From: Prevotella sp. CAG:732
Lineage (GTDB): Bacteria; Bacteroidota; Bacteroidia; Bacteroidales; Bacteroidaceae
Length of the DNA stretch: 5,963 bases
NCBI GenBank assembly: GCA_000436035.1
Contig: FR893260.1
Location: 1 to 5,963, forward strand
Direction of reading: 5' to 3'
The notes below the pieces were generated by a model. That model saw only the letters and a program-made list of their open reading frames with translations, made no database searches and was not told where the DNA came from. Made by a program: the position numbers and the translations under genes. Below are positions 1 to 5,344 of this stretch, piece by piece (position 1 is the stretch's first letter; every line of letters begins with the position of its first letter).

Positions 1-144
1 TTTCTTCTTGTTGTGTTTCTCCAACTGTTTCTTGAAATTGGCAGACAGGTTCTTCTCCTCTTCAATATGAACATACTCGTAGTTCATCTTTTGAAGAGTA
101 TCTATAAGTCCATTTTCGAGGGCTGCTTCACTTTGTACAGGCAT
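1..144 (-). CDS. hsdR: Type I restriction endonuclease subunit R (HsdR), N-terminal fragment cut by the window edge
   Basis: The minus strand is open from an ATG at 144-142 to the window edge, giving 48 codons. The peptide starts MPVQSEAALENGLIDTL and later carries NFKKQLEKHN (residues 36-45). Both the QSE-x-x-LE opening and the K-x-QLEKHN motif are typical of the N terminus of HsdR, the translocating and cleaving subunit of type I restriction-modification enzymes, which acts in the cytoplasm with HsdM and HsdS. The endonuclease and helicase domains lie outside the window. The start is well supported: it matches the family's usual N terminus, and a TAnnTTTG promoter lies about 60 bp upstream on the same strand. 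No strong Shine-Dalgarno sequence is seen, as is usual in this group. The gene is transcribed away from the primase cluster. Whether hsdM and hsdS follow cannot be seen. Confidence 0.85.
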   Translation of the reverse strand, partial: MPVQSEAALENGLIDTLQKMNYEYVHIEEEKNLSANFKKQLEKHNKKK

Positions 145-202
145 ATCTTATCTTTTTTATCGTTACACTTACAAGAATATGGCTATTCATCCATTTCGCC
201 TA

Positions 203-234
203 CAAAGATAACTGATTTTTATGAGAAAACACAA
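203..234 (-). promoter_or_regulatory. Bacteroidales-type promoter for hsdR
   Basis: On the minus strand, TATCTTTG (210-203) matches the Bacteroidales -7 consensus TAnnTTTG exactly. A TTG (234-232) lies 21 bp upstream, at the expected -33 spacing. Transcription would begin around 195-200 and give a leader of about 50 bases before the hsdR ATG at 144. Confidence 0.65.
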
Positions 235-317
235 CTACGGGGTTGTTTTTCTATGTAAATGAGACAAAATTATGCAATTGACTTGTTTTTGTAGTCTATT
301 ATACTTCTAGATGAAAC

Positions 318-500
318 CTATAACTCCAAGTAACGCTTCACTCGTTGTATGGTACTTACCCCTTTACCACTCAACTTCGCCACATCCCTAATGGAATATC
401 CCTTGCGGAGCAGACTTATTACTTCCCTATATTCGGCTTTCATCTGTTCTGCCGTTTTTCTTGTATTGGCGTTTTGCAATTTGACAAACTTCTTTACCAC
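318..500 (-). CDS. Small helix-turn-helix protein, probably the C-terminal remnant of a serine recombinase
   Basis: This ORF gives 60 residues from a GTG start. The frame stays open upstream only to a stop at 551-549, so the product cannot exceed about 77 residues. It is very basic. Residues 34-58 form a clear helix-turn-helix: GYSIRDVAK, then a turn (LSGKG), then VSTIQRVKRYL as the recognition helix. This matches the C-terminal DNA-binding domain of resolvase/invertase-type serine recombinases, including the preceding 'EYREVISLLRKG' helix. No catalytic domain (N-terminal serine and arginine motifs) can be read upstream, so it looks like the remnant of a recombinase whose 5' part is lost. A free-standing small DNA-binding protein is the alternative. 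No promoter of the TAnnTTTG type is evident close upstream. It lies between hsdR and the octamer cluster at 531-768, which is on its upstream side. Confidence 0.5.
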   Translation of the reverse strand: MVKKFVKLQNANTRKTAEQMKAEYREVISLLRKGYSIRDVAKLSGKGVSTIQRVKRYLEL

Positions 501-530
501 CCGATGTGATACGACTTTACTGAAATTGCG

Positions 531-768
531 TTGGAGGAGACTTTTTCTTTACAATATTTTCATTCTCCTCCAATTTTTCTCACTTCATCCTCCAAATTTT
601 CATCCTCCAAAGAAAATAGGCGCTTCAAGCACAAATTGACGCCCCAAACAAGGTGTGGTGATACCATACCTCATACTTATACGCCTCACAGAATGGAGAA
701 GAGAAGTAAGGTATTGATAATCAAGTGGAGACTAGGATTTTGGAGGAAAACACGGTGCTATCCTCCAA
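531..768. repeat. Cluster of six TCCTCCAA / TTGGAGGA octamers
   Basis: The octamer TCCTCCAA occurs on the plus strand at 566-573, 588-595, 603-610 and 761-768. Its reverse complement TTGGAGGA occurs at 531-538 and 740-747. The copies at 531-538/566-573 form an inverted pair with a 27-bp spacer, and those at 740-747/761-768 a perfect inverted pair with a 13-bp spacer. The stretch between 611 and 739 holds none. Such a clustering of one octamer in 240 bp of AT-rich DNA suggests protein binding sites or remnants of a repeat family. No function can be assigned. Confidence 0.6.
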
Positions 769-1009
769 TATAGGTAGTAATTTAATAGCATCCTTCACTT
801 CACGCCGCTTTTGTCCATTTTTTTCTTTTCAGCGTTTATCTCTCACTTCAAAACATGCGATAAGCTTACCTTCACATGCCCAAATGTTTATATTTAGTTA
901 AATCTATATATTCCACTGTTAACAAAATTAGCAAATAGGGGCATATAGTAGCCGACATTCTTTTCAGAAAATTATAGCGACCTTTGTAGAAAATTTAAAG
1001 TCATAAAAC
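549..1009. other. Long AT-rich intergenic region without a convincing gene
   Basis: Apart from the octamer cluster at its left end, this stretch shows no supportable coding region on either strand. The ORFs that cross it have low-complexity, proline- and serine-rich translations unlike a folded protein. The part from 774 to 1009 is strongly AT-rich. It contains a minus-strand match to TAnnTTTG at 930-923 without a clear -33 partner, and a weak plus-strand promoter close to the next gene. No tRNA, rRNA or known riboswitch was recognised. Confidence 0.6.
979..986 (+). promoter_or_regulatory. Possible -7 element for the 1010-3910 transcription unit
   Basis: GACCTTTG differs from the Bacteroidales consensus TAnnTTTG at the first base only and ends 23 bp before the ATG at 1010. 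No convincing -33 TTTG is seen at the right spacing. It is the best candidate for a promoter of the two-gene unit that follows. Confidence 0.35.
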
Positions 1010-1543
1010 ATGAAAAGAATATTCAAAAAAAAATTGGAGAAGGAAATTCAAAAGGTCGCCTCTTTCTCCGAAGACAAGCAGCATTGCCTAGACATCATCT
1101 ATGACCACAACCGTAAAGAACAAGATTTCTTCTTGGAGCAAATGAATCTTTTCAACATCAAGGACAAAGACTTAAGACTCTACGGACACTTCAGCTTCTC
1201 AGTAAAGCAAAAGCTGAAAAAGGAAATCGTGAGCAAAGAATTGCTATACCGCATCCTCATCGCAATGCTCTGTGCTTTGAAGGAGAAAAGCCTGCAAAAC
1301 TACACCCCTTCCTCTCAAAACTCCGACAAGCGCGCATTGATAAAACAGTTTATAACCCATATGGAACTTTGGCTCATAGAGCTAGCCAATGGCGACCTAG
1401 ACGAACTCTGCACCAGCCTATCCCACCTCTATGAGGAAAACGAGTACGGACTGGGCATCTTGCATACCAACATATACCATTGGCAGAAGAAATCCACAAG
1501 ATACAGCAAAGAGAAAATCGCAGAAATGCTACGCAATAAATAA
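1010..1543 (+). CDS. Hypothetical 177-residue helical protein upstream of the primase
   Basis: I do not recognise this family. The product has 177 residues, starts with a very basic segment (MKRIFKKKLEKEIQKV) and is rich in Lys, Glu and Leu, consistent with a soluble, mainly alpha-helical cytoplasmic protein. There is no signal peptide, no membrane segment and no recognisable enzymatic motif. A short stretch at 73-93 (ELLYRILIAML and following residues) is hydrophobic enough for a buried helix. The ATG at 1010 is the only reasonable start. It follows an AT-rich, Shine-Dalgarno-free leader typical of Bacteroidales. The stop is 27 bp before the primase ATG, so the two genes are very likely co-transcribed, and a role linked to the primase-helicase (partner, regulator or loader) is a reasonable guess only. 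Its codons are more AT-rich than those of the primase, which may mean a different origin. Confidence 0.75.
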   Translation: MKRIFKKKLEKEIQKVASFSEDKQHCLDIIYDHNRKEQDFFLEQMNLFNIKDKDLRLYGHFSFSVKQKLKKEIVSKELLYRILIAMLCALKEKSLQNYTPSSQNSDKRALIKQFITHMELWLIELANGDLDELCTSLSHLYEENEYGLGILHTNIYHWQKKSTRYSKEKIAEMLRNK

Positions 1544-1570
1544 TAATCAATCAACATAAAACGTCAAACA

Positions 1571-3910
1571 ATGAATGAATCTTCCGACAGCCTACCACTA
1601 GAAGAACTAGAGAAGGCTCCCATGCCATCCATCTTCTCGTCACTGAGAGCTACCGTCTCCAAGCCTCTGCAAAGCGTGCTTGACATCGAGCACTACATCA
1701 AGTGCAACCAGCGTACAGAAATGCTTACCCAGCAATACCGCAAGCTCATGAACGTAGATACCAAACTGGCTGGCAACATCAAGCGCCAGTCGATTGCCAT
1801 CTGCCCCTCCATCCAGTTTCTGCCAAAGGGTCGAACCCTGGAGTACTTCGACAAGGAGACCTACTGGCTCATGCTCGACTACGACCACGTTATCTCGCTT
1901 GTACTCGACGAGAAGGTGGAGAAAGCCAGCCACTCCAAGTATGCCATGGTGGTGTATCGCACCATCAGTGGCAAGGGACTTCGCATCCTACTGAAATATA
2001 TGAGACCTGCAGGATGCACTCTTACCGCCACCGAACTGCATCGCCTCGCCATCGACAAGGCGATGGCCTACTTCAACGACTTGCTCTCCATCAACGCCGA
2101 CATCCAGTGCCGCGACATGACCCGTCTCTGCGGTCTTTCCCACGATGACAAGGCTTACTTCAACTGGAACGCTGAGCCGATGGAAATCACCCCCGAAGAG
2201 GTGACAAAGTTCTACAACACGGTGGTGAAAGAAACCCTCAATCCAGACAGTGCCCCTCCAGCCGACGCTTCTGCCAGCCGCCCAAGCCATCGCTCCAAGT
2301 CATCTGGCAAAGCCCACGACAGCGATGGAAGATGGCAAACTGGCATCGAGGAAATCACCACCCAGGTGAAACGACTCGCCGAGAACTGGGACATCCGATT
2401 TGAGCCAGAAAGCCACAACAAGTACTTGATGCGTTTTACCACCTTCTGCCACAACTATGGTGCCGACAAGGAAGAGCTGAGCACATGGCTGCAAGCCGAA
2501 TATGGCAGCGAGTACAAAGGCATCCCAGACATCGTGAAGACCATCTACAAGTTCACCGACAGTTTTGGAATCTGGAAGCTCAAAGCACCGGGCGAAGGTT
2601 ACGGCAAGAATCCTGGCGTGAGAGCCATCCGACAATGGCTCTCCATGAGATACGAGTTGCGCAACAACACCTTCACATGCCGGGAAGAGTTGCGAGCCAT
2701 CGACTTGCTGCATAGCAAATACCGCCAATGGACCGTCATCGACACCAAGCTAGAGAATTCCATCTACGACCAGATGCACCTCGATGGCCTGTGCATCGGT
2801 CAGAAGATGCTCCATGCCGTCATCAACAGCGATTTCTGCCCCGACTACAATCCGCTGCAAAGTTACCTGCAAGACCTCGACTTCACCTGGAAAGAGGGTA
2901 AGCACCCCGATTATATCGCCGAGCTTGCCAATATGGTGCATGTGAAGCACTATGAAGGTTACTATCACAGTCAGGAAGACTTCGTGTATGCCTTCAAGAA
3001 GTGGTTGGTGGCCATGACGGCAGGTTGGTTTACTAATCATATCGTGAACCATACGATGCTCGTCCTCGTGGGCAAGGGAGGCATCTTCAAGACCACTCTT
3101 CTGGAGCACCTGCTGCCGCCTCAACTCAGCAGCTATTTCGCCAACGACTCATCTTCCGACTATCGCAGCAAGGACTTCCAGGAGATGGGCGCCAGCAAGG
3201 CACTGGTCAATCTCGATGAGTTTGAGTTTCCAGAAGGCAAAAACCTCAGTGCCTTCAAGAGCATGATTACCAAGCAGGAGTTCACCTTCCGCCGTCCCTA
3301 CGACCGCTACCCTAGCATTCTGAAGCACAACACCTCATTCTGCGCCACCAGCAACAACGTCCACTTTCTGAAAGATAATATAGGGCGTCGCCTCCTCATC
3401 TGGGAGGTGGAACAAATAGACAATCCGACAACCCACAAGATAGACTACACCCATGTCTATGCCCAAGCCTTGACCCTCGCCAAGAAGGTGGCAGCAAACC
3501 AAAAGCAGATGAAGGAGAACGAAGAAAAGGACGCACAAGTGACGAAGGGGGATGAGTGGGTATATTGGCTGACCCAAGAGGACATCGAGAAGCAAAAATT
3601 GCACAACGAGTTGTTTAGGAGAGACAACCATCTGGCAGAGCAGATCCTACGTTACTTCCGAGTACCTACAAAAAAGGACGAGGAGGGTTGCAACCTGAAG
3701 TTTATGACAGCTTCTGAAATTCTCGATCGCATCAGCACAAACCCTATTTTCCGTCAGGAGTTCTCCTCATGCGACCTCATTCCCGTGATGGAGCGACTGG
3801 GCTTCAAGCGCATCCATCGCCACAATGGTGATGGTTGGTGGGTAGTGGAGAAAGACGGCAAGGAGATACTCGACGACCACGAGTTCAAGCCAGGGCAAGA
3901 TGAGTTGTAA
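1571..3910 (+). CDS. BT4734/BF3469-type primase fused to a VirE (VapE) family P-loop helicase
   Basis: This 779-residue protein combines two replication domains. Residues about 55-215 match the BT4734-like N-terminal domain (VirE_N), an archaeo-eukaryotic-primase-type fold. The acidic pair in YWLMLDYDHV (D103, D105) fits the hhDhD metal motif, and SGKGLRI (133-139) is another family signature. A Ser/Pro/Ala-rich linker (about 224-254) leads to a helical middle part (about 256-340). The VirE-type ATPase follows: Walker A GKGGIFKT (501-508), Walker B ALVNLDEFE (544-552, D549/E550), a sensor-like CATSNN (591-596) and an IGRR arginine motif (604-607). The residues 701-760 resemble a small winged-helix end. 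Expected role: primer synthesis coupled to ATP-driven DNA unwinding or remodelling in the cytoplasm, typical of mobile or mobile-derived elements. The length is normal for the family and the reading frame is intact. The stop codon overlaps the first unit of a 22-bp repeat array. Confidence 0.93.
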   Translation: MNESSDSLPLEELEKAPMPSIFSSLRATVSKPLQSVLDIEHYIKCNQRTEMLTQQYRKLMNVDTKLAGNIKRQSIAICPSIQFLPKGRTLEYFDKETYWLMLDYDHVISLVLDEKVEKASHSKYAMVVYRTISGKGLRILLKYMRPAGCTLTATELHRLAIDKAMAYFNDLLSINADIQCRDMTRLCGLSHDDKAYFNWNAEPMEITPEEVTKFYNTVVKETLNPDSAPPADASASRPSHRSKSSGKAHDSDGRWQTGIEEITTQVKRLAENWDIRFEPESHNKYLMRFTTFCHNYGADKEELSTWLQAEYGSEYKGIPDIVKTIYKFTDSFGIWKLKAPGEGYGKNPGVRAIRQWLSMRYELRNNTFTCREELRAIDLLHSKYRQWTVIDTKLENSIYDQMHLDGLCIGQKMLHAVINSDFCPDYNPLQSYLQDLDFTWKEGKHPDYIAELANMVHVKHYEGYYHSQEDFVYAFKKWLVAMTAGWFTNHIVNHTMLVLVGKGGIFKTTLLEHLLPPQLSSYFANDSSSDYRSKDFQEMGASKALVNLDEFEFPEGKNLSAFKSMITKQEFTFRRPYDRYPSILKHNTSFCATSNNVHFLKDNIGRRLLIWEVEQIDNPTTHKIDYTHVYAQALTLAKKVAANQKQMKENEEKDAQVTKGDEWVYWLTQEDIEKQKLHNELFRRDNHLAEQILRYFRVPTKKDEEGCNLKFMTASEILDRISTNPIFRQEFSSCDLIPVMERLGFKRIHRHNGDGWWVVEKDGKEILDDHEFKPGQDEL

Positions 3911-4058
3911 AGCTGAGAGATAGCACTCGTAAAGCTAAGAGATAGCTGTTATAAAGCTGAGAGATAGCATCCCGGAAACTATGAGTTAGCTATCGTAAAG
4001 CTAAGAATGACCTTCCTAAAGCTAAGAGTTTACATCATAAAACCTAAGAAGAATATGA
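3907..4058 (+). repeat. Iteron-like array: seven degenerate 21-22 bp direct repeats
   Basis: Units begin at 3907, 3929, 3951, 3973, 3995, 4016 and 4037. The consensus is about TAAAGCTRAGAGATAGC plus four or five variable bases. Units 1-3 agree best; 4-7 drift. Unit 2 holds a perfect dyad, AGCTA-AGAGA-TAGCT, and the other units keep parts of it. The 21-22 bp period equals two helical turns, so bound proteins would line up on one face of the DNA. There are no unique spacers, so this is not a CRISPR array. The array fills the whole gap between the primase stop and the DUF4248 start and would also be transcribed. Confidence 0.85.
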
Positions 4059-4267
4059 TAGAAGAAAGAAGTTATGGGAAGTCGGAGCTGGCGATGCTCT
4101 ACTTCCCCCACAGCCAAAAGAAGATTGCCATCAACCGTCTGACACGATGGATCAAAAACATCCCTCCTCTCTATGAACAGCTCCAGCACTTCAACGTGAG
4201 CAAGGATGCCAACTTCTACAGTCGTCCGCAAGTGAAGCTCATCGTCGATTACCTCTGTGAGCCATAG
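4055..4267 (+). CDS. DUF4248 domain-containing small protein
   Basis: The product has 70 residues starting MIEERSYGKSELAMLYFP. The S-x-G-K-SELA-x-LYFP opening, the RLTRWI segment (28-33) and a C-terminal 'F-x-x-Q-V-x-x-I-V-x-x-L' end match the DUF4248 family, found beside VirE-type primases and HU-like proteins in Bacteroidales. The pattern SELAMLYF followed by an arginine-containing helix suggests a small MerR- or winged-helix-like DNA-binding fold; this is inference, and the family has no established function to my knowledge. I chose the ATG at 4055 because the family motif starts right there. An upstream in-frame ATG at 4007 would translate the repeat array into a peptide unrelated to the family. 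The last repeat unit overlaps the start codon, so a protein bound to the array could affect its expression. Confidence 0.8.
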   Translation: MIEERSYGKSELAMLYFPHSQKKIAINRLTRWIKNIPPLYEQLQHFNVSKDANFYSRPQVKLIVDYLCEP

Positions 4268-4367
4268 TTTTCGACTACAAAGGCAGCGTTTTTCGAAAAA
4301 AGACAAAGAGAATGTCCCCTTGGACACACGATGGCACAGTTGGCATCATCGCCCCGAAAAATTGTCG

Positions 4368-4375
4368 TACCTTTG
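4368..4375 (+). promoter_or_regulatory. Promoter -7 element for the HU-HIG gene
   Basis: TACCTTTG is a perfect TAnnTTTG match. A TTGGCA at 4340-4345 lies somewhat too far upstream (25 bp) for the usual -33 spacing. Transcription from about 4380 would give a leader of roughly 100 bases. The element sits in the 210-bp gap after DUF4248, implying that the HU-HIG gene can be expressed independently of the primase unit. Confidence 0.6.
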
Positions 4376-4477
4376 CATTGTCATTCAGAGAGGATGACTT
4401 AGCGACACCGAAGGCAAGGCGCGCCGCCTGGAGTAGAGCTAATCATAAAATTAACCACTAAAAAAACTTTTTTGCTT
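4376..4477 (+). promoter_or_regulatory. Structured GC-rich leader of the HU-HIG gene
   Basis: The predicted untranslated leader contains a perfect 5-bp GC stem with a 3-base loop, AGGCG-CGC-CGCCT (4417-4429), in a GC-rich patch that contrasts with the AT-rich 35 bases directly before the ATG. It has no recognisable riboswitch. It could affect mRNA stability or translation, but nothing in the sequence proves that. Confidence 0.3.
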
Positions 4478-5047
4478 ATGGTATTATTCAAATTGATCAA
4501 GAACAACAACAAGAACATCGAGAAAGCTTATGGCAAGGTGTATGCCCGTCCCGTGGTGACACAGACCATCGGCATCAGCGAGTTGGCTGAGCATCTTTGC
4601 TCTCACAACACGGGTTTCTCGGCTGGAGCCACCCAGGGTTTGCTCACCGACATGGTGAAGTGCATCCGAGAATTGGTGCTTCAAGGCATTGCGGTAAAGA
4701 TCGACAATCTCGCCATCTTCTCATTGGGCATCAAGCCGAAGAAGGGTGCCGACTCAGAGGATGACTTCTCCGTGGCGAAGAACGTGGAGGGTGTGAGACT
4801 CCGTGCCAGAGCTACTGGCAACTTCACGAGAGAGAACCTTGACATCAACGCTTCTCTCAAGAATTACGACTCGTTTGTGAAAGGTGCAGGGGATGACTCC
4901 CCTACTACTCCTTCTGGCGGTGGTGGCAGCACCTCACAAGGTAGTGGCAGCACTACCACTGGTGGAGGCAGCGGCTCCTCTGGCGGAGGCAGCACTCCTA
5001 GCGGCGGAGGCTCGTCTGAGGGTGACGGCAACGTCAAGGAATATTAG
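4478..5047 (+). CDS. HU-HIG family DNA-binding protein with a Gly/Ser-rich tail
   Basis: The protein has 189 residues from the ATG at 4478. Residues about 1-125 match the HU-like clade called HU-HIG (HU fused to wHTH, Ig or glycine-rich parts): the opening with KLIKNNNKN and YGKVYARPVV, the helical core GISELAEHL (32-40), helix 2 with LTDMVKCIRELVLQGI (56-71), and VKIDNLAIFSLGIK (73-86), which corresponds to the 'v-x-l-x-g-F-G-x-F' hairpin of HU. HU-type proteins bind and bend DNA as dimers. Residues about 136-184 form a low-complexity tail of GGGS-like repeats, ending in EGDGNVKEY, expected to be disordered. No signal peptide is seen. A TTG at 4472 could extend it by two residues, but the ATG fits the family. 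Its own promoter lies at 4368. Such proteins commonly accompany DUF4248 and smalltalk genes. Confidence 0.93.
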   Translation: MVLFKLIKNNNKNIEKAYGKVYARPVVTQTIGISELAEHLCSHNTGFSAGATQGLLTDMVKCIRELVLQGIAVKIDNLAIFSLGIKPKKGADSEDDFSVAKNVEGVRLRARATGNFTRENLDINASLKNYDSFVKGAGDDSPTTPSGGGGSTSQGSGSTTTGGGSGSSGGGSTPSGGGSSEGDGNVKEY

Positions 5048-5052
5048 TTGTT

Positions 5053-5078
5053 AGGGGCGGGGGGCTTCCCCCCTGCTC
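5053..5078 (+). terminator. Strong GC hairpin after the HU-HIG gene
   Basis: Six G (5059-5064), the loop CTT and six C (5068-5073) form a perfect stem. It can extend outwards by about four pairs with one bulged T (5074). It starts 6 bp after the stop codon. What follows is a pyrimidine-rich tract (5074-5118) with only short T runs, so it may terminate or attenuate transcription, or protect the mRNA 3' end, rather than act as a canonical terminator. Confidence 0.5.
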
Positions 5079-5159
5079 TCCCTTTCCTTTCTTTATTCCT
5101 CTTTCCTTCACCTTTCCTATTATAAATGAATGTTTTACTTTTAATTTTTTAAGAAAATC

Positions 5160-5255
5160 ATGAAAAAAGAGACTTTTAAGAATATCATTAATTTTATTAT
5201 CACTGTTTTGACGGCGATTGCGAGTGCGTTTTGTGTTAGTTCGTGCAAGGGCTAA
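5160..5255 (+). CDS. Smalltalk family micro-protein
   Basis: This is a 31-residue ORF from ATG to TAA. It starts MKKETFKNII, continues with a hydrophobic stretch (residues 9-25) and ends VSSCKG. Length, basic start, hydrophobic middle with LTAIASAFCV, and a Cys close to the C terminus match the Bacteroidales micro-proteins annotated as 'smalltalk protein', regularly found directly after HU-type genes. Their function is unknown to me. Two readings of the sequence are possible: a single membrane-spanning peptide, or a lipoprotein-type signal peptide, since VSSC (26-29) fits a lipobox and cleavage would leave only Cys-Lys-Gly. The ATG follows an AT-rich leader without a Shine-Dalgarno sequence. 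The gene lies 112 bp after the HU-HIG stop. A hairpin overlaps its stop codon, and its 3' two thirds are duplicated immediately downstream. Confidence 0.85.
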   Translation: MKKETFKNIINFIITVLTAIASAFCVSSCKG

Positions 5256-5266
5256 TCGCCCTTTGC
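5245..5266 (+). terminator. Hairpin overlapping the smalltalk stop codon
   Basis: AAGGGC (5247-5252), loop TAATC, GCCCTT (5258-5263), with an outer GC pair set across one bulged T (5264). The TAA stop lies in the loop. The T-poor sequence that follows makes it a weak rho-independent terminator, so stabilisation of the 3' end is also possible. Confidence 0.4.
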
Positions 5267-5270
5267 AATC

Positions 5271-5333
5271 TTTATTATTACCGTACTGACGGCAATTGCA
5301 TCTGCATTTTGTGTTAGTTCGTGCAAGGGCTAA
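5271..5333 (+). pseudogene. Headless second copy of the smalltalk gene
   Basis: Twenty codons plus TAA encode exactly residues 12-31 of the preceding smalltalk protein (FIITVLTAIA followed by SAFCVSSCKG). There is no ATG, GTG or TTG start in frame between the first stop and this copy. It lies in the same frame as the first copy, five codons after its TAA, so stop readthrough would yield a 57-residue protein with two hydrophobic segments. Eight of the twenty codons differ from the first copy, all synonymously. It is most simply the 3' remainder of a former second smalltalk gene fused to the first by deletion. Confidence 0.8.
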
Positions 5334-5344
5334 TCGCCCTTTGC
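5323..5344 (+). terminator. Second copy of the stop-codon hairpin
   Basis: This is the exact duplicate, 78 bp downstream, of the hairpin at 5245-5266: AAGGGC, loop TAATC with the TAA stop of the truncated copy, GCCCTT. It forms a tandem hairpin pair at the end of the smalltalk transcript. Confidence 0.4.

Noticed and set aside
13..258. Plus-strand ORF of 81 codons
   Set aside because: It is the antisense of the hsdR start and its promoter. The minus-strand reading has clear HsdR motifs.
349..773. Two overlapping plus-strand ORFs of 96 and 80 codons
   Set aside because: The first is antisense to the helix-turn-helix ORF. The second translates the octamer-rich region into a low-complexity peptide with no family resemblance.
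1640..3631. Several ORFs of 66 to 148 codons on both strands inside the primase gene
   Set aside because: They are shadow frames of a long gene with intact domains and have no independent motifs or start signals.
4007..4054. Upstream ATG extension of the DUF4248 gene by 16 codons
   Set aside because: The extension only translates the repeat array. The family's conserved N terminus begins at the ATG at 4055.
3907..4058. CRISPR array
   Set aside because: Units are contiguous with only 4-5 variable bases between cores, no spacers of normal length, and no cas genes are present.
4022..4327. Minus-strand ORF of 101 codons over DUF4248
   Set aside because: It is antisense to a recognised gene and crosses the repeat array. 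No family features were seen.
4472..4477. TTG start two codons before the HU-HIG ATG
   Set aside because: The ATG at 4478 matches the usual N terminus of the family and is the stronger start codon.
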